64,000 nt of DNA from Dasyornis broadbenti (GCA_013397935.1 VZRN01004390.1:1001706-1065705); one strand, 5' to 3'. Positions 22,433 to 34,896 are shown, counted from the first letter of the stretch. The notes: generated from the letters alone by a model not told the origin. Program-made: numbers and translations.

Positions 22433-25400
22433 GTTTTGGTAAATAGATAGATTAAATTATGAAGAGATGTAAAATTTTGGACTGCCCTTAAGCGGTTTAA
22501 TTAGAAAAGTGGTCAAAGAAATACAAATAAATTTTCCGTGTCTTACAAAAGTGCCTTCCTCTGGCTTGCGCAGGGCTTGTAACTGTAAATGCTGTGCACT
22601 TGAGCCTAAAGGCACTGGTCTATTAACTTCAATGGTATTAATCCTGTATGTAAATCTAAACAATATGCTAAGCTCTCCAAAGATGTGACATCTTGCGAGT
22701 TCAAGCATTTGCAGCAGCTAGTGTACAGCCTAGGACACAGAGGGAACTATTGGCAAAACTAAGTTTTTCTGTCCTTTTCAGAGATGGCATAATCCACAGA
22801 GAGATTTTATGAATTAAGGCCATACTCAAAGGCAGTGGTTAGTGAAGCACACACACATTGCTCCTTTCTCATCTTATGGGGCATGGACTTCTAGCCTATT
22901 GTTTCTTACTATGATGGGAGGTTTGCATTCAGTCTTCATGGGTTTTGTTGTCTAGTAAGTAGATTCACAAGCCTGAAAAGAAAAAAATTCTCCATAAAAT
23001 AACACAGTAGTCCATCATCATCTCTGCATGAATGCATCTTTAATTATGCTTTTGGCAATTGGTATATATGCATAGGATAGCAGAGCAGAGCCGTACTCAC
23101 TGAAGTGGGTTCCTACCACAGCTGCAGAGTAGGATGATTTTGTTTCTTTACTCTGCAACTTCTAAGAGTGTGTCAAATTCAGGCATTTCCTCCCTTGCTT
23201 TAGAATCACAAAAACACACACAAAAAAATCCCCAAACACAAAAAAGAGCCCACATTTGCTTACTGAAGGTTCAAACATAGCAAATCTTGCTATGGTTGAA
23301 CAATAATGGTTTAATTGGGATAGCAGTTTTCTTCAAATCCTAAAAAAAGGTATTACCTAGAGAAGAAATTGGCAGTACAGATGTACTCATGGGAATCCTA
23401 CTTTTACATCTTTTACATAAGTTTATTTCCTACATTTATGCATAGTTGTGTGTTTGTGACTGTATAGATGTGGGTTTTGCTTTTCTGTGTATAGAGTATA
23501 GCTGAACGGAAATATACGACATTTTAGATGCTTTTACTTTACCACAGAAGCAGTACATAGTATTCTCTGCTTATACAGACTACGACCAATATCTGACCTA
23601 GGGTCAAAACATCAATGAATGTTCAAATACCTAGATATTAGCTGTATTTTAACTGCTCTGGTACACTGTAAGGTCCTCATAATTTGACTAGAAGCCAAAC
23701 ATCTTCCACATTAGACAAAGGGTGTTTATATGTCCAAATACAAATGAAAAAAATACATTTGACTTTTGGTCAGTAGCATCATATTAAAATAAAATATACA
23801 TAAACACATTCATATGTATGTATTGACTGTAGAGGTTATAGTTCCAATTTCTATATGGTCTGTATTTTGAGGAAAATGATGCTTACTCCTGGGATGAAAG
23901 TATGTGTTTCACACTCATCTTCACCAGGCCAGATTTTTACACAATTTCTGATTACACTGGGCTTCCTCTAAGAAAGTAGGACAATAGGCCAAGAATGGCC
24001 TAAATTTCACTAGCCAGACAACTGAAGTAATCAAATACTCTTTTATTGTTAAATTCTATTTAGACTGGCAGACGAAAAAGAGGCATTAGGGAGATGATAT
24101 TTTTTATTTACTTAATAATGAGAATAGAAGCCAGGTTACATCATCTTTGCTGTCTCTCTTTTCATTGGTAGAAATTGGTGTAGTTCATAATTTCTTAATA
24201 GAATGGTGAAGAGTTAACACACGCTCCTTTACAGCAGAATAGTCTCAGAATAGACCTCACCAGACAATATTTTTATTTATAAAGTGAAATCAGCCTGAGA
24301 AGTGCTGCTTCAGTTTGCGTTTTCTTGTGAGAGCAAGTTGTGATTTTTCTATGTAGGATAGTTTTCTGTTGAAAAATCTAACAATCTCCCTATAATTTGG
24401 AAAGAGAAAGAGCTGTCTACTCCTCTTCTTCATGTCTGCTCTGACCTGCACATGTATCGAGTATCTTATTCTTCTTGTACACTTTTTCTCAACAGTTGCT
24501 CCTGAGTACTCATCAATACAGGTCAGATATTGATTCTGTATATTGGCAAGATACGCTGTCTGCTTTGCTCTGTACACACAGGCGTTGATGAGCAGGCTTT
24601 TGCATTCGCCCATATGTTAACTGTATGATTGCACAAGATGCCAGTGTTTGTGTTGGACTGCTTTGGCTACATTTTCATCCAGCTCACACCCTCCTGACAG
24701 GCAGGGTCTGTGGTTTTGACAATACAGCAAAGAGAAGATAACAGATTCCAGCTGCTCCAGAGGTGCAGTCCAATTGTTTAATATTCTTGGTGTAATTGAG
24801 AAGCAAACAAGTGGTATTGCAGGAACAATAACACTCTAAATAATTCTAGATTTGAAAGTAGTACCAAAGAGTTTTTTAAAGGTAGGATGACAAATACCAT
24901 AAGTACTTGTGCATGTAACTGTAGGATGAACACGGAGACATAGAACTATATTGTCTGGCATGAATATCTGGTGTTCACCTAGACCACTGTATTCACAGCA
25001 AACCCATCATTCAGTATTTTTTGGCAGCATCAGCAAGGTAAATCTAAAGATCACTTACAAGTCAGACCAGTTCTGTAAAGCATACTAAAGGGTAAATTAT
25101 TTTCCTATAGTCAACCAATCCAGAGAACACAAGAACATTACTGAAGTGTTACAACACTAATGAGGAGTAAGACTGAGAAATTGCTACTGCTCTCATGCTG
25201 CTTATGAGCTACAGTATAGTAAATAGGTTCAAAAATCCGGAAAAATTTAGGTTGTAGCCAGCACTAGTATCCAAGCCAACAGTAAAAAATATAGAAGCTC
25301 TTACCGTTTGTTAAAAAACAAAACAAAACAACAACAACAAATCACACAAACCACGTAACACCAGCATACCCATGCACCAGCTGAAGTTTGTTGTGACTTG

Positions 25401-26238
25401 TTCAACAAAACCTGCATTAAAATAGCTATCCATTCTACAGTATAGAAGCTGAGAGCTTTTGAGACACTTCTATCAGTTCTACAACTGAGAGAACTAAAAT
25501 AATCTATTCTGATTTGAGATAGGATAATAACATTTTTCATTGTTTTGGAATGTTTGGGATAAACTAATAATGGGGAAACTCCAGATGATCTTAGACAGTG
25601 GCATGGAATAGTAGTTTGTTATAGGCCTTTTATAGATTTGGCTGCTTATCTTCATGTCGTAAAAGGCAAAACCAAAAACGTCTGGAACATAGATCACCAA
25701 ATTGGCTATTGCCCTTAACTGGTCTTTGGGTACAAAACTACAAGAAGATAATAAAAAACTGTAAAACATCTGCTCTTATATGAGATCTTACTCCAGAAAC
25801 TTCCAGAGGTGCCCAGAGTTGAAGATCAGTCAAACTTTTTGCTTCTACCTGCTCAAAAGTTAAAATGAATAGAATTGCAAGGATAAAGGTAACCCAAGAA
25901 AGTTTTGCCTTGAGTTTTCCATACATTAGTCCCTTATTTCTTGGTAATGTAAGTGATCTTGCTATAAATATATGGTAGCCAGCCATCTAAAAAAAGCATC
26001 TACATCCATATATCTGGTTTCAATATTATAGTGACATTTATATAACCTCCAGTGTATTACTCAATAGAGGATAACAATACTGAAAAAAAGGACTATTAAA
26101 ATGATATTTTTGAGATATAATAAACAAATACATATTGTTTTAAAATTTGGATCCACTCTTCTGTGTAGATTTCAAATAGCTACTGGTCCCATTCATTCCT
26201 AAAATTTACTTCATACTGAAGAACTGAAATACATACAC
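22433..26238. other. Unique DNA, no gene seen
   Basis: No exon, RNA gene or transposable element recognised. Small A/C-rich tracts lie at 23207-23245 and 25312-25345, the latter made of AAAAC/AAC units. The 107-codon minus-strand frame at 24290-24613 is rich in Lys and Arg and has no family resemblance that I know; it is not called as a gene. Confidence 0.6.
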
Positions 26239-27515
26239 TCATAGAAAGGTTTGGGTCAGAAATGACCTTAAAGATCATCTAGTTCCCAGATCCCTTCCAC
26301 TAGACCATATTGCTCAAAGCCCCATCCAACCTGGCCTAGAACACTTCCAGGGATGGGGCTTCCACAATGTTTCTGGGTAATCTGTGCCTCTGCCTCACCG
26401 CCCTTACAATCAGGAATTTCTGTCTAGTAGCTAATCTAAACCTCCGTCCTTCAATTTAAAACCATTCCCCCACTGTCCTCTCCATACATGCCGATGTAAA
26501 AAGTCCCTCTCAAGATTTCTTGTATAATTTTTCAGGTATTGGGAGACAGCAATAAGGTGTCCCCTCAATCTTCTCTTCTCCAGGCTGGGTGAACCCAACT
26601 CTCTCAGCCCCTTTTCGCAGTAGAGACGTTTCAGTGCTTGTCATCTTCATGGACCTTCTCTGGACATGCTCCAGCAGATCCGTGCTGTCCTTGTGTTGAG
26701 ACCCCCAGAGTGGGACACACTACTCCAGGTGGGGTCTCATAGAGCAGTTGAACATCCCTCAGCCGGCTGGCTACACTTCTTTTGCTGCAGCCCAGAATGT
26801 GGTTGGCTCTCTAGGCTGCAAATGTGCACTGCCAGGTCATAGTGAGCTTCTGGCCACTCAATGCCCCCAAGTCCTTCTCCTCAGGGCTGCTTTCAATCCA
26901 TTCTCCACCCAGCCTGTACCCATGTTTGGAATTGCCCCAAGCCAGGTGCAGGACCCTGCACTTGGCCTTGTTGAATTTCCTGAGGTTTTCACAGTCCCAC
27001 TTCTCCAGCCTGCCCAGGTCCTTCCGGATGGCATCCCTTCCCCGCAGTGTGTCGACTGCACCCCACAGTTCAGTGCCACCAGGAAACTTCCTGAGGGTCC
27101 CACTGTCCATGTCACCAACAAAGGCATTAAACAGTGCTGGTCTCAGTACCGATCCCTGAGGAACATTCACTCCTCATTGATCTCCATTTGGATTTAGACC
27201 TATTGACCGCAGCTCTTTGAGTATGACCATCCAGATTTTTTATCCACTGATTGGTCCATCCATCAAATTCATGTCTCTCCGGTTTAGAGACAAGGATGTC
27301 ATATGAGACAGTTTAAAATTCTTTGAACAAGTCCAAGCAGATGAAATCCATTACCTTCTGTATCCACCAACACTGTCACACCACTGTAGAAAGCAGCTAA
27401 ATTTGTCAGACACAATTTTCTCTTAGTGAAGCCATTTTGGCTGTCACCAATTTGGCTGTCACCAAATGTCCTTATTTTCCATGTGCCTTAGCTTCCAGGA
27501 GGAGGTAGGTTCTGT
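26239..27515 (-). mobile_element. CR1 LINE, 5'-truncated, minus strand
   Basis: The 3' end is at the low-coordinate side: TCATAGAAAGGTTTGGGT at 26239-26256, with the usual paired octamer tail shortened to one unit. Reading up the plus strand gives the reversed CR1 3' UTR and ORF2, with landmarks CTTCTCTTCTCCAGGCTG (about 26569-26586), GTGCAGGACCCTGCACTTGG (about 26946-26965) and GATCCCTGAGGAACA (about 27151-27165). The upstream RT part continues to about 27515, where similarity fades, so the element is 5'-truncated like nearly all CR1 copies. A 15-bp tandem duplication lies inside it (TTTGGCTGTCACCA at 27436-27449 and 27451-27464). At about 1.28 kb it is the longest CR1 in the window. Confidence 0.93.
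26811..27170 (-). pseudogene. Broken CR1 ORF2 reverse transcriptase fragment
   Basis: A 119-codon open segment inside the CR1 copy encodes the C-terminal half of the LINE reverse transcriptase. The motif PQGS is at residues 4-7, the KFNKAKCRVLHL block at 65-76 and EKDLG at 98-102. The catalytic FADD motif is replaced by FPGG (residues 29-32), so both active-site Asp residues are Gly and the product could not polymerise. The start Met is only the first Met of the open segment, not a real initiation site. ORF2 of an intact CR1 is several times longer and also has an N-terminal endonuclease domain, absent here. It is surely non-functional. Confidence 0.9.
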
Positions 27516-30359
27516 ACTCCTTTGTTCACTCAAGTAAGAAGCAATGCTTCCCAAATTTGACATTATAAGGAAGTAAAAAATGTTCAAAGCTTTTAGTTTA
27601 GTCTGTCTTAATTTGTACTATTTTATTTACAAGAAAGTATGTACGGCAAGAATATCTGCTATTCTAGTGACTGTAGGTTACATTGAGGTGGCATGTTTTC
27701 TGCTTCCAAGCTTGCCTGTATTTCTTCTCCTGTGTTTTGTCAGGGAATTAGGTACAGTTTTAATGCTGCTTATCTAACATAATTTTGCAGTACCTTTGTC
27801 CTGCTGGAAGGTTAAAGATGGAGAAGGAAATATTTGCTTCCACAAAGCAGGAACTGAACTCTTCCAAAAGTCTGTAATGTAAGAAATTATTATCTCCCTT
27901 TTACTGTGGTTTGTTGAACCTTATTTTCTTTCATGTTTTATAATAAACTGCGGCATTTAACAATGCCTTCAATAAATTAACTAAAATTTTTCTTCTTTAG
28001 ATGCCAATTATTAATTTTTTTATGTACTCAAAAAATTTGTTTAATTACAACTACAGCTTTGCACAAAATAATTCTTACTTAAACCCTCCTTTTACTCCAG
28101 CATTTATTCAATGAGCAGTTGTCTGTTGTCTTGCAAGCAACAAAGTGAGCATGTTCATCAATAAATGGATATATTTAGATACCTTTCTTTAAAACTTCAT
28201 CCCCTTTGTTTAGTTATTAAGAAGAAAAAAGTCCCCTAAACACAAAAGCAGTTTCTTCAGATGACGTGTTGCTTATTTTTTAAAATAGGTTGGCAAAATG
28301 GGGCAGACATGTCAAGGTACTGTAGTTAGACCACAGTCAAGGCCATTCTACGTCCTTATGCTCCCTGTAGAGAGCAGTGTTCCTCTGGGTTCATTCAAGG
28401 CAGGAATAGCTCTTATGGACATTTCCAGGCCACGCAGATCAGATGTTTGTGCCCAAATGCGCAAGCATTGCCACTTGCGCATGGCTGATATTCAGGCCTG
28501 GTGCAATTTTTCATGTTAAGCAGGTGGTGTATTCTGGGAAAACAAAACATCATGCTTCTTTAGTGCATCCTGACCTTTTCAGCCATCCTTTCTTTGGAGG
28601 CTCTGACACAGACTAACGTCTTCCCCGTCTGACACGACACCATCAGTGCCTCTTTCAGAAAGATTTTCTTCACAGTAAATATGTTGTTGCTTGTTCCAGT
28701 AAATCTGATAATGCCAGAAATGAATCTTTTCCAATCTGGTTTCCTAGATGCATGACTGTGGAGTGAGGAATTTAAACAAAAACCAGAGCTGCAGACTATT
28801 CACCACGGAAATATTTTATGTACACAGTTAGGATTCCTTTACCAAGCTTGTACATTAGTATATTCAATTTACTTTATGCAGAGCTCACTTCCCAAATATT
28901 GTTCAGTCCAGTGTCTGGACAAGGACTTTCCCTGCCTTTATTTTTCTTTTAGCAATAGAGTAAAAACTTCTCATCTCTCATATTAACTGACTGCTTCCGA
29001 TATGCTAGGGCTGTGAAACTTGCAGTTCATCACCCTTTATTTCCTACAAGTTACAAGAATTTTTTCTTTATATTAAAATTATATGACTGGTAGAAGTAGG
29101 AAAACATGGCCTACTATCAGTGTTTGAAAGGTTTCTTCAGTCCTTAAGAAAGAATATCATCCTCATACATGCTGTGTGGCAATTCATTAAAAAACATGTG
29201 CAAAATGCACAAAGAGCAAAGCCGGGATGAGGTCCTGACATGTTGGATACTACGTCCATAGCCAGAGAAAACTTTCACTGGCTTTCATGCACTAGAGAGA
29301 ACATGTATAGTGCCAGTTTATAATCTCAGCTGCACCAGTTAACAGTGCTGAAATTACACTTCTTTCAGCTGCTGCTAGAATTAGAACTGACTTCAAGTAA
29401 CAAGGACATGTATGACAGGCTTGTGATTTCAAAATATTTCAGTAACACTACTTTAACGCAATGAGATTTTGATCCAAAAGAAGTAGAAAGAAAAAGAGTT
29501 AATGTATTTTACACTTATTTTCATCAAGTTCAGTGACAAGTAAAATCTGAGCTCAGCTGTCAAGCAGACAGCTCAGCTGTGTAATGATGGGAGATGGAAC
29601 CTGTTCATTTCCTTGCATTCCTCGTTATGGCCAACAGTTCATTCTCTAAAAATATGACTGTGGAAAAAGTTAGAAATGTTTCAATTGATTCAGTTCTCCT
29701 TTATAAGTCAGGAATTTACTCCACAGATATAAACAAAGTCTCAGCATTATGCAATCACATAAATCAGACTATAACTGGTACTCTACATTTATGATATCCT
29801 GAATAGCCTTACATTACTTTAAATGTATAAATTCATCAGTATTCAAGTTTTGTATTGCTCTGCAGAAGTTTATATCTAAAAACTGCAGCAAGGAATTCAC
29901 CAAGGGAGCAGAAGTTAATATTGAAATTCAAATTATTAAAACTGAAAAGGTCTTCTGAAGCTTTAATTTCTTTGAATTATATCCTAAAAATAAAATCATA
30001 GTAACCGCAAATAATACATTACAACAAAGCCCAATTACTTTGTTTCTCATAATCTCAGTTTTTTTGTTTTTCTTGGAGTCTCACTGCATGAAATTTTATC
30101 TAAAAACTAAACTCTTGGAAATAAACTTGTTGAAATCACAATCACAGTCAAACATTTATGTGAAGATTTTTGTGAGAAGTTCAGTAAATACGTTGTCATC
30201 AGTTAGAGTCTCAAGAACACATCTCAGGTTTTTTTCCCTCTTCAACTTGGAAAAATATGATTCAGTAATGGACAAGAAAATTATGCTTGAAATAACAGCT
30301 TCCTAGCAAGTCTGCACAGGAGCACCTTCACTGTGCTGCCCAGTTTTTAACTTTCTTAG
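27516..30359. other. Unique AT-rich DNA, no gene seen
   Basis: No exon or mobile element recognised. The only structure noted is a small hairpin with CpG-containing arms at 28457-28482. Confidence 0.6.
28457..28482. repeat. Inverted repeat with 9-bp perfect arms
   Basis: ATGCGCAAG (28457-28465) and CTTGCGCAT (28474-28482) are exact reverse complements with an 8-base loop. Each arm contains a CpG within TGCGCA. It could form a small stem-loop if transcribed; its function is unknown. Confidence 0.85.
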
Positions 30360-30900
30360 TATGCTCATATTCCTTTGACACTTTCCACAATTGATATTTG
30401 GACAGTCTTTTAAAGACTCCCTCTGTCCTCCTTCCCCATGCTGATCCCATTTGTTCCTCTTCATCACTCTCTTCTCCCTGTATCCCTATATTTGTGGAAT
30501 TTAAGTTTGATGGTTTCTTGCTTTTTATCTTAATCATCCTGTCTTCTCTCAGACGCAAAAATTCAGATCCCATTTCCATACCGTCCTTTTTTACCTTCTT
30601 ACATTACTTCATGCTTTTCCTTCCGTATCTTTCCTTGTTTGTCATTCCTGCTCCTATTTCCATACTGTCTTACCACCTTTCTTAACTTGCAGCTACCTTG
30701 TCTGTCCTAGGACTGCTTCTCCACTCACATCCTCTTCCATGCACCACATCTTGCTTGTTTAGGTACTGGTGTATTTTGTGAACAGCCATTTTCCTGGTCC
30801 TGCCTGATGGATCCCTTTCAGTTCTCCACTAATCTCTCTTCAACAGCCTCTCTTCTCCGACCCCTTGACTTCTGAGGTGTTTGGGTCTTTGTTTTCTACT
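30360..30900. other. Pyrimidine-rich strand-asymmetric stretch
   Basis: For about 540 bases the plus strand is dominated by C and T, with many TCTTC, CCTT and CTCC units and few purine runs. The asymmetry is much weaker than in a simple repeat, so this is composition rather than a microsatellite. The overlapping open frames (30328-30579 minus, 30398-30685 plus) reflect this bias: the minus frame is rich in Lys, Glu and Arg, the plus frame in Ser, Leu and Phe. No gene is called. Confidence 0.55.
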
Positions 30901-32459
30901 TCCATACATTGGCTAACATCTGATCAGCGTTCTCAGGGACTACTGCAGGACAGATAAACCCATGGTTAAATAAATACATAGCATACACGATATTTCATTG
31001 TGAGTAAAAAATAAGCTGCTATTTTTTAGTTTTTCTTAGACGCCTCAAACGCCTATGAGTTAAATTAAATCAGAATTTAGAACACACTGGATATCTGAGA
31101 GATTAAGAAGCTTTGTAGTGAGTATTATAGATAGGGACCCTTGGTCCATGCTGGAATCCTTCCAGTTTTTGTGGCTTAACTGAATACCAAGACAAACAAG
31201 AATTGATTTTGTATAATTTACAAACAAGGAGTGAAAAGGGGAAAAGTAAAATTGCAATGAAAACCATAAGCCTGGAAGGCTGTGCAGTTGCATTAAAAGC
31301 TTTAACTGCATGGTCAGAGAAAACATCTGCTCATAGTCAGCTGCTGACAAAAAAGCAAATAAGATGTCAGACTTTATAAGGAATGAGTTAGGAATTAATG
31401 GGGGAAAAAATAGACAACTCAATGGTCTAAAGTAATGGTACAACTTCACCTTACATATTTTGATTAAATCTTCATATTCCATCACAAAAAGGGGGGAATG
31501 CAGGATCATAGCATGTCTAATAAAGAAGAAAAGAAAACATAAACTGGTTTTTAAAGTTTACAGACTGCAAACACTCAAAGTGGTTGTTGTCTATGGGGGT
31601 CAGAAACCAGCATCTTCATGAGAACCTCTCCTAAACATGAGTATAGTTCAGTTTGGATAATTAGGTTTCCCCACAGGCTATTATTTTGTTAAGGTCTAAA
31701 GAGATTTTAAAAATCCTTTGAAATAAAGAGTGCTGTATAAATCTAGATTAATGCAGTTTCCCTGCAGGTAATATTTATGGTAATTTTGCCATTTTTCAGA
31801 TTTCCAGTGAAGGAACAGCTACTGGCTTAGTGTTTGACTCTGCATATTTACATAAAGCTTTTCCATGTTACTCCTCATTCCTAAGAAATAAAGCATGCTT
31901 GTTTAAAAAATTTCTGAGGCACATTCCGGTAAATTTTCATTTTTAACCTTTTCCTTGCTTTCTATTTATATTACAGAAATACAAAAGTTAAAAAGCTCAG
32001 AAAATCTGGGTAACTGCAGTAAAGGCAACTGCATTGTATATATTCTCCTTATGTTGTCGTTGGTTGTTTCAGAAACTCACTTCTTTGAGAGTAAGAAGTT
32101 TTTTAACTTCCAGTCTAAATTCATGCTTTATTCTTCATATTGTACGTCTCTTCATCCTGAAAGATGCTTATTCTGGTTGTGAGAAAGAAAAGAACTGTAC
32201 ATCTTCTCTACTTATGTTTATCTAGATTTGATAAACTGTGTAATTTTGTTACAGTTACCTAAGTTTCCACAAATACGTGAGAGCAGAACTGTACACGTTT
32301 TTTTTTCATTTTGGATTTGTAATCCAGGCTGTATGGAAAAAAATTAATACATTTTCTTGAAAGTACCTCTCCTAATTTATCCTACATTTGCCTGGATGTT
32401 TGACTTTTTTTCCTGGAGATTTAGTTATTGTGTTTAACCATCCTGATTGACTCCTACAA
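30901..32459. other. Unique AT-rich DNA, no gene seen
   Basis: No exon or repeat recognised. The 149-codon minus-strand frame at 31060-31509 has no recognisable domain and is rich in Leu, Phe and Ser as expected by chance. Confidence 0.6.
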
Positions 32460-33657
32460 TGGGACAACTAGAAAGACGAGAGCAGTGGATATTGTGTATC
32501 TGGACTTGAGCAAAGCTTTTGACACTCTTCCGTGATTTCCTCACAGACAAGCTCAGAACTGTGGGATGGATGTGTGGACAGAGATAGTTCTCAGTTTTGA
32601 GAGAGAACAAAACAGAACAACAGAGTTGTTCTGAACAACAGAGCTCAGAGGGTTGTGGTCAGTGGCACAGGGTCTAGTTAGAGGCTCGTCACTGGTGGTG
32701 TCTCCCAGGGTTCAATGCTGGGCCCAGTATTGTTTAATTTATTCATTGATGACTTGGACGAAAGGGCAGATGCCTCCTCAGCAAGTTCACTGGTGACACA
32801 AAGCTGGGAGGAGTGGCCGATACCCCAGAGGGCTGTGCAGCCCTTCACAAGGACCTCAGCAGGTTGGAGGGATGGGCAGAGAGGAACTGTCTGAGATTCA
32901 GCAAAGGCAAATGAGGGTCCTGCACTTGGGGAAGAATATCCCCATGGACCAGCGCAGGCTGGGGGCTGACCTGCTGGAAAGCAGCTCTGTGGAGAAGGAC
33001 CTGGGGGTCCTGGTGGACAACAAACTGTCCATAACCTTGGCCCTTGTGGCCAAGAAGGACAATGGGATCTTGAGCTGCATTAGGAAGACCATGGCCAGCA
33101 GGTTGAGGGAGGTGATCCTGTCCCTCTACTCAGCCCTGTTGAGGGCTGACCTGGAGTGCTGTGTCTGGTTCTGGACTTCTCAGGACATGAGAGACATGGA
33201 GCTTCTGGAGTGGATTCAGTGAAGGACAGTGAAGATGAAGAGGGGACTGGAGCATCTCCCTTATGAGGAAAGGCTGAGGGAGCTGGGCCTGTTCAGCCTC
33301 AAGAAAAAGCAACTGAGAGGGAACTTCATCAATGTCTATCAGTATCTGAAGGGAGGATACTGAGAGGAGGGAGTCAGGCTCTTCTTGATGGTGCCAAGCA
33401 ATAGGACAGGAGGGAACAGGCAGAAACTGATGCACAGGAAGTTCCACCTGAACAGGAAGATGAATTTCTTTATCATGAGGGTAACCAAGCACTGAAACAG
33501 TTGCCCAGAAAATTTGTGGAGTCTCCTCCACTGGAGAAACTCAAAAGCCATCAAGACAGCATCCTCAGTAATGTGCACTGGGTCACCCTGCTTGAACAGG
33601 GAGATTAGACAAGATGACCTCCAGTGGTCTCTTCCACCATTCTGTAATTCTGTAATT
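32460..33657 (+). mobile_element. CR1 LINE, 5'-truncated, plus strand
   Basis: The copy starts within the RT domain near the box reading as LDLSKAFD (about 32501-32524) and runs through the C-terminal RT region and 3' UTR to the octamer tail, where ATTCTGTA is repeated at 33639-33646 and 33647-33654. Around 32575-32645 the expected sequence is rearranged: GAACAACAGAG appears twice around TTGTTCT. The C-terminal RT part is the best preserved segment. Its 3' end faces the 3' end of the minus-strand CR1 at 34000, 342 bases away. Confidence 0.95.
32872..33222 (+). pseudogene. Broken CR1 ORF2 C-terminal fragment
   Basis: The 116-codon open segment encodes the end of the CR1 RT region: RVLHL at residues 15-19, EKDLGVLVD at 41-49, then the conserved block up to MELLEWIQ just before the stop. 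Upstream, around 32700-32775, VSQGSMLGPVLFNLFIDDL can be read, followed by a frame change and a catalytic motif reading FTGD instead of FADD. A further single-base deletion at about 32913 breaks the frame between the KGK and RVLHL residues. The first 14 residues of the open segment are therefore out-of-frame translation. Non-functional. Confidence 0.9.
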
Positions 33658-33999
33658 GATTAATAAAAATTAACTTTTTTCTTTTATTTGCTTGAACTTT
33701 ACCCCTGCCCACTTGGTTAGGCCCTTCAATGCAGGCCACAGCAGTTCAGGTCACACATACATATTCTAACTAGTAAGCTCTGTATGGGAAAGTTGAGGGT
33801 TAGTTACTTTCTGTTAGTTACCAGCACCCTGAGGATTTTTAAAGTATTTGTTTGTTGTCGCTATTAATTCCTCCTGTTAGTAGCTGAACACTGTTTTTTT
33901 AGCTACATCTATATTTTACTGCTATCAAAGTCACTAATATGGTTTTGTTAATATGAAGGTTTCCTTCAACAGTCCCTATGAATTCAGCCTAACTAAAAT
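33658..33999. other. Spacer between two tail-to-tail CR1 copies
   Basis: 342 bases of AT-rich DNA with no recognised feature separate the 3' ends of two oppositely oriented CR1 elements. Confidence 0.7.
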
Positions 34000-34198
34000 A
34001 TCATAGAATCATAGAATATGCTGTACCTGCCCCTCTGCTTCCCCTCATCAGTATGTTGTAGACCACAATGAGGTCTCCCCTCAGTCCCCTCTTCTCCAGG
34101 CTGAGCGACTTCAGCTACTCCACGTAATGCTTCCCTTCCAGACCCTTCACCATCCCCTTTGCTGCTCTCCTTTGGACTCTAACAGCTTAATGTCTTTC

Positions 34199-34420
34199 TT
34201 ATATTTGGCACCATAAACTGCACACAGGACTTGGGGTGAGGCCAATGCAGGGCAGAGTGGGACAATCCTCTGCCTTACCTAGCTGGTGATGCTGTGCCTG
34301 ATGCCCCCCAGGACACAGTTGGCCCTCCTGGCTGCCAGGGCACTGCTGACTCATGTTCAACTTTCTGTCAACCAGGACCCCCAGGTCCCTTTCCACAGGG
34401 CTGCTCTCCAGCCTCTCCAT
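34199..34420 (-). pseudogene. CR1 RT C-terminal fragment with frameshift
   Basis: The segment opens with MERLESSPVERDLGVLVDRK, which is the conserved post-catalytic block of CR1 ORF2, then shifts frame after about residue 31 (MSQQC) into unrelated translation. It follows the internal deletion described for the host element. Non-functional. Confidence 0.82.
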
Positions 34421-34701
34421 TCCCCAGTTTGTGCTTACATCCAGGATTGCCCCATCCCAGGTGCAGAATCCATCACATGCTAAACTTCATAGAGTTGATG
34501 ATTGCCCATTTCTCTAAAAGCTTTGCTGAAGTCCTAAAAGATTATGTCTGCTGGCTTTCCTAGATCAGTTAGGTGGGTTACCCTGTTGTAGAAGGTTTGA
34601 TATGCAGGTATTGCCTCACATGAAGCCGTGCTGGTTTTGACTGATGACTGAATTGTCCTCTGGGTGTTTTTCAATACTTTGAAGCATAATCATTTCCATG
34701 A

Positions 34702-34896
34702 TTAAATCAAGCACTGAAGTGAGACTAACAGGCCTGTAGTTTCCAGGGTCTTCCTTCTTTGCTCTTCCTGAAAATATGGACAATGCTTGAAAATTATTGA
34801 GAGAGGCTTTGCGATGGCATCAGACAGCTCCTCGAGGATTCTCGGATCAGGCCCCACAGATTTGTAGGAATCCAGCTGGAGAAGGAGGTCCCACAC
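34702..34896 (-). pseudogene. CR1 RT N-terminal fragment
   Basis: A 64-codon open piece matches the N-terminal part of the CR1 RT domain: LLLQLDSYKSVGPD near residues 4-17 and ELSDAIAKPLSIIF near 23-36. The following part is degraded, with a deletion after the first PLSIIF block, and the frame is lost near KTLETTGLLVSL. Non-functional. Confidence 0.8.

Noticed and set aside
24290..24613. 107-codon minus-strand frame rich in Lys and Arg
   Set aside because: It looked slightly more protein-like than others, but no family is recognised and nothing in the flanks supports an exon. A protein search would decide.
31060..31509. 149-codon minus-strand frame
   Set aside because: Leu/Phe/Ser-rich translation without domain or neighbouring support, length within chance.
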